DNA of 64,000 nucleotides from Mycetocola manganoxydans (GTDB lineage Bacteria > Actinomycetota > Actinomycetes > Actinomycetales > Microbacteriaceae): assembly GCF_003667545.1 (NCBI RefSeq), contig NZ_RCUV01000019.1, positions 1-64,000 on the forward strand. Direction: 5' to 3'. Made by a program: the position numbers and the translations under genes. Below, in pieces: positions 47,323 through 55,678 of the stretch; the stretch's first letter is position 1; every line of letters starts with the position of its first letter. The notes under the pieces were generated by a model, which had not been told where the DNA came from, searched no databases, and saw only the letters and a program-made list of their open reading frames with translations.

Positions 47323-48030
47323 GTGACGACGTTCCGCTCCGCTCTCACCGAGTTGTCGAGTGCCCAGAAATCGAAAAAAGGCGTGTCCCTCTATTCCCGC
47401 TTCGTGAATCGCCCGCTCGGGCGAGTGCTGGCCGCCGCCCTCCACCAGGCAGGGGTCGGGCCGAACCAGGTGACACTTCTCTCGGCGTTCAGCACAGGGG
47501 CCGGGCTGGCGGTGCTGGTCTCACAAGAGGCCACGTTCCTGACCGGTGTTGTTGTCGCGGCACTCCTGGTACTGGGCTTCGCCCTCGATTCGGCGGATGG
47601 GCAGGTGGCGCGGCTCTCCGGTCGTAGTTCCCCCGCCGGCGAATGGCTCGACCACGTTGTCGACGCCGCCAAAATGGTTGCGGTTCACGCTTGCGTTCTC
47701 GTTGCGGCATGGTTCCACGCACCGCACCAGGCCGGCTGGCTCGTGATCCCCCTGGCCTTCCAGCTTGTGGCGACGGTAATGTTCGCAGGCGGAACCCTGG
47801 TCGAGTTGCTCACACGCTCGCTTCCGGCCGGCAACCCTCATCTAGGGACGGCATCGCCCCTTCGCGCTGTGGCGCTCCTCCCGGCGGACTACGGCGTGCT
47901 GGCGCTGTGCTTTCTCCTCTGGGGCACTCCTGTAGTGTTCCAGACTGCTTACGCCACGCTGTTCGTAGCCAATGCCATCATCCTGGTCCTTCTTCTCGCC
48001 AAGTGGTTCCGCGAGCTCAGGTCAGTCTGA
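47323..48030 (+). CDS. CDP-alcohol phosphotransferase family membrane enzyme
   Basis: The GTG at 47323 (AGGA upstream) gives 235 residues with about six membrane helices. The family signature DxxDGxxAR-x8-GxxxDxxxD is complete: D89, D92, G93, A96, R97, G106, D110 and D114. Such enzymes transfer a phospho-alcohol between a CDP-alcohol and a second alcohol. Its place in a polysaccharide locus, with a TagD-like cytidylyltransferase in the same locus, suggests it works on a glycan or polyol precursor and not on bulk phospholipid. The substrate is unknown. Confidence 0.88.
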   Translation: MTTFRSALTELSSAQKSKKGVSLYSRFVNRPLGRVLAAALHQAGVGPNQVTLLSAFSTGAGLAVLVSQEATFLTGVVVAALLVLGFALDSADGQVARLSGRSSPAGEWLDHVVDAAKMVAVHACVLVAAWFHAPHQAGWLVIPLAFQLVATVMFAGGTLVELLTRSLPAGNPHLGTASPLRAVALLPADYGVLALCFLLWGTPVVFQTAYATLFVANAIILVLLLAKWFRELRSV

Positions 48031-48036
48031 CGGGAG

Positions 48037-48741
48037 TCAGATGGCGTCCTCGACCGTGGCTCCGGTCTCCGGAATGTACACCCGGTTGGTCGACATGGAT
48101 GTGCGAGTAAACCACGCCCCGGTGACCGGTCCCTTGTGCTTGGCCGGGACGCCCGCCCACAATCCGGACTCCCCGACTTGCCGACCGCGGGTGAGAACGG
48201 ACCCTGCCGCGAGCACGGACAGATCCGGAAGGCTGGCACCGCCGAGCAGAAGGCATCGTGTCCCGACGAAGCTTCGATCACCAATGACCACCGGGTGAGC
48301 GACTTGTGCATCCATCGCCATATCCACGCTGTGCGACATAACGCGCGAGTCATGACCGGCCAACGCCGAGAACTCCCCGAGTGATAGCGAGCCCGAGCAG
48401 TCCATCTGGTGCCTGCTCGTGATGTAAGCGTTGGCACCCAGCGTGAGAGAAGCGCCAGAAGGGTACAGTCGCGCGTAAACGGGATGAGCTGAGATCACGT
48501 TCAACCGGCCAACGGATGCGCTCGCGCCTACGGTGACGGCACGCATGTTCTTGATCAGGTTCCATTTGCCGATCCTGGATCCACTGGCCAATACCACCGA
48601 ATCGACCTTCCACACGACGTTCGGCCGCGCCAATGCCGCCGCGTGCACCTCATGCCCGAGGCGGCGAAGGAGACGGTTCTTCGATTGGCTCGCAGGAAGA
48701 AGCCAGACAGCGAGAAGGGCGGCTGCCCTAAAGGTATTCAC
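48037..48741 (-). CDS. Hexapeptide-repeat acyltransferase-like protein
   Basis: The 234-residue protein has a short hydrophobic N terminus (about 5-16) and then a left-handed beta-helix region with isoleucine-patch repeats. Examples are VGASASVGRLNVIS, GSLSLGEFSALAGHD, HPVVIGDRSFVGTRCLLLGGASLPDLSVLAAGSVLTRG and GLWAGVPAKHKG, the usual ending of O-acetyltransferases. It probably acetylates a sugar of the polymer. The first 14 bp of its coding sequence overlap the flippase gene upstream on the same strand. Confidence 0.8.
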   Translation of the reverse strand: MNTFRAAALLAVWLLPASQSKNRLLRRLGHEVHAAALARPNVVWKVDSVVLASGSRIGKWNLIKNMRAVTVGASASVGRLNVISAHPVYARLYPSGASLTLGANAYITSRHQMDCSGSLSLGEFSALAGHDSRVMSHSVDMAMDAQVAHPVVIGDRSFVGTRCLLLGGASLPDLSVLAAGSVLTRGRQVGESGLWAGVPAKHKGPVTGAWFTRTSMSTNRVYIPETGATVEDAI

Positions 48742-50023
48742 GTTGATTCTCCTCGTTCAGGGATGACTCGGTGGTCTGGGTACCGGAACGCCGGACGTAT
48801 CGGGCGACAGCGGCGAGTTCGATTCCCAGTCGGACGACCAACCCCACGAGAATTCCGCCCAGCGCTCCGGCTGCACCAAAGAGAACGGAGCCGAACGCGA
48901 CGAGCGGCAAGCCGATGATCACCCCGACCAGAGTCGCTGTGGCGACAACACTGACACGGTCGATCGCGACTAGGACTGCTTTGCTGATGACGGACTCGAA
49001 AAGGTTCATTGCGACGAACACGGCCATCAGCACAAGGGTCGTATGGCCAGGCCGAATGAGCGCGCCTCCCAGCCACAGGACAAAATGCGGTGCGACGACG
49101 AGCATGGCCGCACCAAGAGCCAGTGAGAACACAGCCGACAGACCGATCGCGCTCAGCACGCGGGACGCGAGCGCGGCACCGGAGGCGCGCGGAACCCAGC
49201 CTTGGAACACAGTGATGAAGGGGTTCAATGCTACGGAAACTTGTCGCTGGACTTTATCGACGATCGCGTAGACGGGAAGGACTACCGGCGCGAACGCAGA
49301 AACAATCAGCAGGGGCGCTGCCACGTAGCCAGCGGAGAGCAGTGTCGAACTCACGCCGAGCCCTTGAGAAACGAGGACGAGTCTGACCGGACGGCGGGGC
49401 AGACGCGAATGTCGTGGGAGTGACGAGGAACGGAAAATCCACACGGAGCAGGCGACAAACCCGCCCAGCATCCCGGCAAGCTGACAGAGCACCCCGACGA
49501 ATGCGGTCGAGCCCATGAGCATGAATACAATTCCGGCGACCGTTCCCAGTACGCGGGGAATCGTCTCCAGGACGAACATTGCGTATGGCCGCGACAGCCC
49601 CACGAAATACCAGCTGGCGGTGAGTCCAATGCTCGCTGTGGACAAAGCGCCCGCAACGGCGAGCAGGGGGTCGGTCGGCGCAAAGACGGCAGCAAGGACT
49701 CCGGCGGCCCCGGCGATGGGCACGAACAGGATGCCCTTCATGAGGACAGACTCCGAATACTCCCGCAGGGCAACTGGCCGGTCGGCACGAGCGATCACCG
49801 CTGGACCGGTGAGACCCCACCCATAGGCAAGCCCAACGGCGGCAACCCCGCCAATCGATTGGCCAACCGCAATCGCAGCCCAGGCCTGAGGACCATCCGC
49901 GCCGATCATGGCAGGGATGATGGCCAGCGATGCGATGGCAAGCGCCACCATGGACGCCGCGTAGCCGGCGATCTTATTGACACCTGACGCCGCGTTAGCC
50001 AGTCGGCCAGCACGTCTTGACAC
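48728..50023 (-). CDS. Wzx-like polysaccharide flippase
   Basis: This 431-residue integral membrane protein has about 12 hydrophobic helices, few charged residues and the overall pattern of the MOP/oligosaccharide-flippase superfamily. That includes an N-terminal GVNKIAGYAASMVALAIASL-like helix with a buried polar residue and a LYAIVDKVQRQVSVALNPF-type loop (here VYAIVDKVQRQVSVALNPF). It would move lipid-linked repeat units across the membrane. The start is an ATG; no strong site was noted. It is divergent from the WcaF-like gene. Confidence 0.82.
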   Translation of the reverse strand: MSRRAGRLANAASGVNKIAGYAASMVALAIASLAIIPAMIGADGPQAWAAIAVGQSIGGVAAVGLAYGWGLTGPAVIARADRPVALREYSESVLMKGILFVPIAGAAGVLAAVFAPTDPLLAVAGALSTASIGLTASWYFVGLSRPYAMFVLETIPRVLGTVAGIVFMLMGSTAFVGVLCQLAGMLGGFVACSVWIFRSSSLPRHSRLPRRPVRLVLVSQGLGVSSTLLSAGYVAAPLLIVSAFAPVVLPVYAIVDKVQRQVSVALNPFITVFQGWVPRASGAALASRVLSAIGLSAVFSLALGAAMLVVAPHFVLWLGGALIRPGHTTLVLMAVFVAMNLFESVISKAVLVAIDRVSVVATATLVGVIIGLPLVAFGSVLFGAAGALGGILVGLVVRLGIELAAVARYVRRSGTQTTESSLNEENQREYL

Positions 50024-50093
50024 GGCATCCTCTCCCGGGAGTTCGCCTGATCGATTCCGGCACTCACGCCATCCTCAGGCTAGCGCCGAGTAC

Positions 50094-50163
50094 GAGGAAT
50101 CCTCAAATACCCAGTACGGGGGCAGAGCAGGTGCGGTGTCACAAGCCGATGGATGCGTACACT
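50094..50163 (+). promoter_or_regulatory. Regulatory region of the WcaF-like operon, possible leaderless start
   Basis: GAGGA-A-TCCTC (50094-50104) and ATACCCAGTACGGGGGCA (50107-50124) repeat the element pair found at 30881-30910. A -10-like TACACT (50158-50163) lies only 6 bp before the ATG at 50170, so the mRNA would be leaderless. The distance from the G-tract element to the -10 is 33 bp here against 22 bp upstream of the sugar transferase, a difference of one helical turn. Confidence 0.45.
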
Positions 50164-50169
50164 AACGGC

Positions 50170-50790
50170 ATGACGAGCCTCCCCGACCGCACACCAACGG
50201 CACCAACCGCGCGGACCGGCCCCCCACACGACTTCGCAGCGTCGAGACGCCGCCTCGCCGGTTTCACCGGCGCTGGGTATGACCGGGGACGGAACACGAT
50301 CTGGCAGATCGGCTGGATGCTCACATCAGGCCTCATCACCTCACGATGGTGGTGCCCGCCGTCGATCCGTGCGGCGATACTGCGCGGTTTCGGTGCCACC
50401 ATCGGGCGTGGTGTGAACATCCGCCACGGTGTGCGGATCCACTGGCCGTGGAAACTCACCGTCGGCCACAACAGCTGGATCGGCGAGCAAACCTGGATAC
50501 TCAACCTCGAGCCGGTGACCATCGGTGATGATGTCTGCATTTCGCAGGATGTGTTTCTGTGCACCGGCAGCCATGACCGCCACTCCCCGACATTCGAGTT
50601 CGACAACGCGCCCATCGTCGTCCAGGACGGGGCGTGGGTCGCCGCCCGGGCGACGATTCTTCGCGGCACCGTCGTCGGCCGCGACTCGGTCATCGGGGCA
50701 ACCGCACTCGTGAGGGGGAACGTCGCTCCCGGCTCGGTCATCCTCGGTGCCGCCGCGACGAACCACTCGCCGAGCGGACGACCCGCGTGA
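50170..50790 (+). CDS. WcaF-like polysaccharide O-acetyltransferase
   Basis: The 206-residue protein matches the colanic acid biosynthesis acetyltransferase WcaF type. Its N-terminal part contains GRNTIWQIGWMLTSGLITSR, followed by hexapeptide repeats (GATIGRGVNIRHGVRIHWPWKL in part), the active-site region LCTGSHDRHSPTF and VIGATALVRGNVAPGSVILG. It probably uses acetyl-CoA to O-acetylate a sugar residue. The chosen ATG follows a -10-like box closely. Its stop overlaps the next GTG (GTGA). Confidence 0.88.
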   Translation: MTSLPDRTPTAPTARTGPPHDFAASRRRLAGFTGAGYDRGRNTIWQIGWMLTSGLITSRWWCPPSIRAAILRGFGATIGRGVNIRHGVRIHWPWKLTVGHNSWIGEQTWILNLEPVTIGDDVCISQDVFLCTGSHDRHSPTFEFDNAPIVVQDGAWVAARATILRGTVVGRDSVIGATALVRGNVAPGSVILGAAATNHSPSGRPA

Positions 50791-51893
50791 GGATACTCTC
50801 CGTTGTCACCCTGATCACCCCGAACGGCGATTACGGAGGACCGGTACGTGTGGCGCTGAACCAGGCGAAGGCTCTCATCGCCCGTGGACATGACGTCACA
50901 GTGGCAGGCGCTCACCGCGGATTCCCCGGTGCAGCCCCCGACGAGCTGGACGGTGTTCCGACCGCGCTTTTCCCTGGGCGCACGATCATTCCACGCGTCG
51001 GCTTCGCCGGTCTGGCGTCTCCCGGTCTCGATCGCTGGCTCCGCCGCAACATCGGCACGTTCGATATCGTGCACATCCATGCGGCGCGGGACTTCGTCAC
51101 CCTTCCTGCTGCACGCCTCGCACGCCGGGCGGGCGTCCCGTTCGTTCTTCAGACCCATGGCATGATCGATCCGTCGTCGAACCCCTTGGCGCGCCCGCTT
51201 GATGCCTTCCTGACCCGCCCGCTGCTGGGTGCGGCGAAGCGGGTCTTCTACCTCACCCCTGAGGAAAAGCGAGGGCTCCTCTCCGTCGGCGGAAGTGACC
51301 TTCCGCTTCAGGAGTTGTCGAACGGCGTCCCGACCCCGGCCTCGACGTTTGCCCGGCCGGAATCCACCGAGGTCCTGTACCTGGCCCGACTCGCCCCACG
51401 AAAGCGCCCGATGGTCTTCGTCGAGACAGCAAATCGTTTGGCCGCCGAACACCCGGAGGTGCGGTTCACCCTGGTCGGACCGGACGAAGGAGAGGGCCCG
51501 AGTGTCGCACGAGCCGTGTCGCAGGCCAGGTCAGGTCTTCTCACCTGGGAAGGCCCCCTCGCCCCCGAGGAGACTGGCCGGCGGATGTCGTCAGCTTCGA
51601 TTTACGTGCTCCCCTCCGTCGATGAGCCGTTCCCGATGTCGGTGCTCGAGGCCATGGCACACGCGCTGCCGGTTGTGATCACAGAGTCCTGCGGACTGGC
51701 ACCGATCGTGACTCGTGCCGCCTGCGGCATCGTCACCGATGAGAGTCAGGAGGCGATCGACGAGGCGGTTCGCCGGCTCCTGTCCGACCCGACATCCGCC
51801 CGCGAGATGGGGGAACGCGGCGCTCGCACCACCCGCGAGGAGCTCAGCATGCCGGCGGTCGCTGAGGCACTCGAAACCGTTTATTCCAGTTGA
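50787..51893 (+). CDS. Glycosyltransferase family 4
   Basis: The GTG start overlaps the WcaF-like stop, giving 368 residues. GT-B fold features include the N-terminal GDYGGPVRVALNQAKAL, FDIVHIHAARDF, LQTHGMIDPSSNPLAR, the donor-domain start VLYLARLAPRKRP and the C-terminal acidic/phosphate-binding region SIYVLPSVDEPFPMSVLEAMAHALPVVIT (in part), close to the E-x7-E motif of GT4 enzymes. It adds one sugar to the lipid-linked repeat. Donor and linkage are unknown. It converges with the polymerase gene with a 13-bp overlap. Confidence 0.9.
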   Translation: MRILSVVTLITPNGDYGGPVRVALNQAKALIARGHDVTVAGAHRGFPGAAPDELDGVPTALFPGRTIIPRVGFAGLASPGLDRWLRRNIGTFDIVHIHAARDFVTLPAARLARRAGVPFVLQTHGMIDPSSNPLARPLDAFLTRPLLGAAKRVFYLTPEEKRGLLSVGGSDLPLQELSNGVPTPASTFARPESTEVLYLARLAPRKRPMVFVETANRLAAEHPEVRFTLVGPDEGEGPSVARAVSQARSGLLTWEGPLAPEETGRRMSSASIYVLPSVDEPFPMSVLEAMAHALPVVITESCGLAPIVTRAACGIVTDESQEAIDEAVRRLLSDPTSAREMGERGARTTREELSMPAVAEALETVYSS

Positions 51894-53392
51894 GCGGCTC
51901 CCGGGCGACTCGGGCGACTTCTGATGACGAGCACGCAGGCGACCGCGACCGCCATCGCTCCCGTGGCCTGCAGTAGCGACCCTCTCATGAGGATCGTCAT
52001 GTAGACGGGGAAGATCGCGCCGACGATGGACCACAGCCCACCCGATGCAAATGACAGAAGCAATCGTGTGTCCATGAAGCGCAGACCGATGCCGACGAGA
52101 GCGAAACCGACGATCAGCGCGATCAATCCTCCGTTGACGAGCAGCTCGGCCCACAGCGGCGCAGACAGGTTGTCGAAGCTGTAGCCCCGGTACTGGGCCA
52201 GCAGGATTCCCGTGTCCGTCGGCTTGTCGGCCCAGAGCGAGCGCGGCACCCAGAACAGCGCACTCCCCAGGATCTGACGGAGCGGAATGACAAGTCCGTC
52301 GACCCAGAACGAGAACCCGTTCGCCACCTGCCAGAAGGCGTCGTAGTCAGGGTTTCCCATGTACTCACCGAAGAACCCGTTCCTGGTCAGGTTCACTTCG
52401 TCACTGCGGAAGGCGTCGGCGAGGGGGAAAAGGAACAGGAAAGCCCCGAGTGTTCCTGCGAGCGCAATCCGCACCCGCTGCGGTGTGAGCATCGCACCGG
52501 CGTAACAGATCAGTGCGAAGGCAACTGTCCCGAAGGTGTACCTGGCGCTGCCAACGGGGTTCACGATCAGGAGAAGCACGACGACACAGGCCACGAGCCC
52601 GGCGAGGTACCAGCGCGCGATGGGCAACCCTCGGGCACCGCGCCGGAGCTGAGCGAGAGCTCCCGCTCCGACGAGGAGAGGGTAGATGGCGAGGGCGTAC
52701 ATGATCGAACGCACGGCCGGGTCCGGCCATGCCGCGTTCCGCGCGTCGAACGATGCCTCCCTGCTGCCGAGCAGCGCGGCGGGTCCGACCGACGCGAGAA
52801 AGTAAGCGCTCGCCAGGAGGCCGAATCCCACGAGAAGAAGTGTGCGCGACCTGTCCACCTGGGCGATGACCTCGCCCCCCTCGACGAGACCCGAGCGCTC
52901 CCCTGTCGCCCGACGTCGCTCACGGCCGATCCACACGGCTCGGAACACCTCGTAGGTCAGCAGTCCTGCGCAGACGAGCAACGCCGTCGGCACGTACAGG
53001 CCTTCGTCGATTCCGGGGGTCGTCCGCGATGTGACGCCCGAGCGGATCTGGACCGTCGGCGCGATCCCCATGAAGATGTAACAGAACATCCAGAAAAAGA
53101 AATCGAAGAGCCGCGGAGCGCCGGAGACGATGAGCCAGGCCAGCCGGATGCCGCCCCACACGATGATCGACAGCGTGAAGATCCAGGCGTCACTGCGACC
53201 GACGTCTTCGATCTGCCCGACGAGCGTGACCGGGACGACTCCCGCAAGGATAACCGCCACCGCAACGAGGGCGGCCGACCGCCCCCACTGGCCATTCGGG
53301 GCCCCGTCGACAACGTCCCCCGTCTTCACCGCTCCGGTCGATGTCACGAGAGGGAATCCGCCGAAGAAAGACTCGGCACAGCGCACACCCAT
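51881..53392 (-). CDS. Wzy-like polysaccharide polymerase
   Basis: I chose the ATG at 53392 (MGVRCAES); a TTG 12 bp earlier and a GTG at 53347 are alternatives. The protein of about 503 residues has 11 or 12 hydrophobic helices and a long central extracytoplasmic loop containing NGFFGEYMGNPDYDAFWQ, FWVPRSLWADKPTDTG and AQYRGYSFDNLSAPLWAELLVNGG. Loops of this kind are characteristic of O-antigen/EPS repeat-unit polymerases. It would join repeat units outside the membrane. It is divergent from the tyrosine kinase gene. Confidence 0.8.
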   Translation of the reverse strand: MGVRCAESFFGGFPLVTSTGAVKTGDVVDGAPNGQWGRSAALVAVAVILAGVVPVTLVGQIEDVGRSDAWIFTLSIIVWGGIRLAWLIVSGAPRLFDFFFWMFCYIFMGIAPTVQIRSGVTSRTTPGIDEGLYVPTALLVCAGLLTYEVFRAVWIGRERRRATGERSGLVEGGEVIAQVDRSRTLLLVGFGLLASAYFLASVGPAALLGSREASFDARNAAWPDPAVRSIMYALAIYPLLVGAGALAQLRRGARGLPIARWYLAGLVACVVVLLLIVNPVGSARYTFGTVAFALICYAGAMLTPQRVRIALAGTLGAFLFLFPLADAFRSDEVNLTRNGFFGEYMGNPDYDAFWQVANGFSFWVDGLVIPLRQILGSALFWVPRSLWADKPTDTGILLAQYRGYSFDNLSAPLWAELLVNGGLIALIVGFALVGIGLRFMDTRLLLSFASGGLWSIVGAIFPVYMTILMRGSLLQATGAMAVAVACVLVIRSRPSRPGAAQLE

Positions 53393-53430
53393 AACGGGGC
53401 ACAAAGCTGAGATCCGCTCACGTCTGGGGG

Positions 53431-53451
53431 TGTCATGTGCATATCATGACA
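53431..53451. promoter_or_regulatory. Inverted repeat TGTCATG-N7-CATGACA
   Basis: Perfect 7-bp arms (53431-53437 and 53445-53451) lie in the 172-bp region between the divergent polymerase and kinase genes. The size and symmetry fit an operator for a dimeric regulator. It is different from the C-tract/G-tract elements elsewhere in the locus. Confidence 0.5.
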
Positions 53452-53564
53452 TACGTCAGCGCAGGCGCCCACGCCCGATCCGCCCCCGAAACGGGGCGAA
53501 ATCACGCAGTGCGGACGCCGGGAACCAGGCGTCGGCAAACGACATATTTTCGAGGGGAACGACA

Positions 53565-55049
53565 GTGGAACACCGGGGACTTCTCAACCTGCTGAGGCTG
53601 CATTGGCTCAGCGTGATCCTCGTCACTGCACTCGGTGGCGCACTGGGGTTCGGCTACACGTTGCTGGCCAGCCCGGAATACACGGCTGACACCGAACTGT
53701 TCATCGCGGTCTCGAGTGGTGAGAACACAGGCGAGCTTGCCCAGGGCAGTAACTACTCGCAACAGCAGGCCAGGAATTACAGCGCTGTTGCGACCCGGGA
53801 GATCGTGCTCCAGCCGGTGATCAACACGCTCGCACTTGACACCACCGTCAAGGCGCTTCGCAAGCGGGTGTCGACGACCGTGCCGCTCAACACGTCGCTC
53901 ATTTCCATCTCGGTCAGGGACTCAGATGCGGACCGTGCGGCCGCCACAGCCAACGCGATCGCGACGAGCCTCTCGCGCTCCGTGGAGAAACTGGTTCCGA
54001 AGCTACCCGACGGGAGCTACCCCATCTCGCTCAAGACGGTCCAGAGCGCGACGGTTCCCGCGTTCCCGTCATCCCCCAACACCAGCCTGTCGGTGGCGCT
54101 CGGTTTGCTCGCTGGCCTCGCCCTGGCCGTGGGCGGAGTGGCCGTTCGTGAGTACGTCAACGCGAAGGTGCGCACCGCTGAGCAGATCAAGGCCGCCACG
54201 GGTTCGAACCTTCTCGGTTCGATCGTCTACGACAAGTCGACATCCGCAGATCCGATGGCTCTCCGCGCGAACAAGCTGTCTCCCCGAGCAGAAGAGTTTC
54301 GTCAACTCCGCACGAATCTTCGCTTCCTCCAGGCAGACAATGACCACAAGGTGTTCGTCCTCACGTCGTCGATCCCTGGTGAGGGGAAGAGCGCAACCGC
54401 TGCCAACCTTGCCGCCACCATCGCGGCATCCGGAGCGTCCGTCTGCCTCGTCGAAGCAGACCTCCGGCGACCGACCCTGGGCGGGATTCTCGACCTCGAA
54501 GGCGGCATCGGCTTCACTACCCTGCTCGCGGGAGAAGCGGATCTCGACGACGTGCTCCAGCCGTGGGGCAAGGACGGGCTCCGCGTCCTGCTCTCCGGGG
54601 AAATCCCGCCGAACCCGAGCGAATTGCTTGGATCCGTCCGGGCCGAGGAGATCCTGACGTCGATCCGTGACCGCTTCGACGTCACCATCATCGACTGCCC
54701 GCCGCTGATCCCTGTGACCGACGCCACCATCCTCGCGCGCCTCTTCGGCGGAGCAATCCTGGTCGTCGGCGCCAAGAAGGTGGAGACTCGCGAGCTCCGC
54801 AGAGCCGTCGAACGCATGGCCGTCGTCGACGCCCCGATCCTCGGCACTGTGCTCAACCTCGCCCCGGCGAGCGTGATGGGACGCTACCGGATGACGTACT
54901 CGCCGCAACCCGCTCCGAGGACGTCATCGCGGTCGCCGCGCCCCAAGGCGCAGCGCGCCAGCACAGCACCTGCGCCGATTCCCCTCAACCCGCCGCCGGC
55001 CGACCCTCCCCTCCCTGCGTCCCAGAAACCGCGGGTTGACGTTCGATGA
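53565..55049 (+). CDS. Wzc-like polysaccharide co-polymerase and tyrosine kinase
   Basis: The GTG at 53565 (GAGGGGA upstream) gives 494 residues. The N-terminal Wzz domain lies between two helices (about 12-34 and 173-193). The cytoplasmic BY-kinase domain has Walker A SSIPGEGKSATAAN (268-281), Walker A' VCLVEADLRRPTLG (293-306) and Walker B VTIIDCPPL (373-381). The usual C-terminal tyrosine cluster is poor: only Y441 and Y445, followed by a basic Pro/Ser-rich tail. It controls chain length and export by cycles of autophosphorylation. Its stop overlaps the start of the phosphatase gene (ATGA). Confidence 0.93.
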   Translation: MEHRGLLNLLRLHWLSVILVTALGGALGFGYTLLASPEYTADTELFIAVSSGENTGELAQGSNYSQQQARNYSAVATREIVLQPVINTLALDTTVKALRKRVSTTVPLNTSLISISVRDSDADRAAATANAIATSLSRSVEKLVPKLPDGSYPISLKTVQSATVPAFPSSPNTSLSVALGLLAGLALAVGGVAVREYVNAKVRTAEQIKAATGSNLLGSIVYDKSTSADPMALRANKLSPRAEEFRQLRTNLRFLQADNDHKVFVLTSSIPGEGKSATAANLAATIAASGASVCLVEADLRRPTLGGILDLEGGIGFTTLLAGEADLDDVLQPWGKDGLRVLLSGEIPPNPSELLGSVRAEEILTSIRDRFDVTIIDCPPLIPVTDATILARLFGGAILVVGAKKVETRELRRAVERMAVVDAPILGTVLNLAPASVMGRYRMTYSPQPAPRTSSRSPRPKAQRASTAPAPIPLNPPPADPPLPASQKPRVDVR

Positions 55050-55678
55050 CGTCGGTCAACGTTCCGCCCCCGGTCGCACATCCGGGAGGGATGATCCTCT
55101 TCGTTTGCACCGGCAATGTCTGCCGGTCCCCGTACCTGGAACTCGTGCTCCGGAACCACCTCGCCCAGCGTCACATCACCTCGATCGCCGTTCGCTCTGC
55201 TGGGACGGAAGCACTCCTGCACCAGCCCGTTGCGCCACCGATGGCCGCTATCCTCGAGCAGGCCGGCATCACAACGGACACCTTCCGCTCTCGACAGCTG
55301 GAACGCCAGATGGTGCGATCGGCGGACCTCATTCTCACCGCGGAACGCAGCCATCGGTCTGTGGTGGCACGTCTGCATCCGCCAGCCCTGTCACGCATCT
55401 TCACGCTCCGTCAGGCCGCGAGGCTGCTTCAGTTCGCGCCGCTGGACGCACCATTTGTTCCGGAGGAAAATGCGGTGTCACGCCTTGCCAGGCTCATCGC
55501 CTCCGGGCGCGGACTGAACCAGCCATCGGCGGGAGACGGGGATGATGTCATGGACCCGTGGCAACAATCGGCATCAACGTACCGCGCGGTGGAGGGAATG
55601 CTGAAGGAGCCGCTCGCTGTGCTCGCGAATGCTCTCGCTGCCCAGCGAACGGCTCCCTCGTTCGTTGCGGGTGATTAG
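55046..55678 (+). CDS. Low-molecular-weight protein tyrosine phosphatase (Wzb-like)
   Basis: The 210-residue protein begins with a 15-residue extension and has the catalytic loop CTGNVCRS (C21-S28, Cx5R). The later DPWQQS supplies the conserved general-acid Asp-Pro. It should dephosphorylate the coupled tyrosine kinase. It is longer than classical Wzb because of the extension and a long insert before DPW (about 140-170). Translation is coupled to the kinase through a 4-bp overlap. Confidence 0.92.
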   Translation: MTSVNVPPPVAHPGGMILFVCTGNVCRSPYLELVLRNHLAQRHITSIAVRSAGTEALLHQPVAPPMAAILEQAGITTDTFRSRQLERQMVRSADLILTAERSHRSVVARLHPPALSRIFTLRQAARLLQFAPLDAPFVPEENAVSRLARLIASGRGLNQPSAGDGDDVMDPWQQSASTYRAVEGMLKEPLAVLANALAAQRTAPSFVAGD

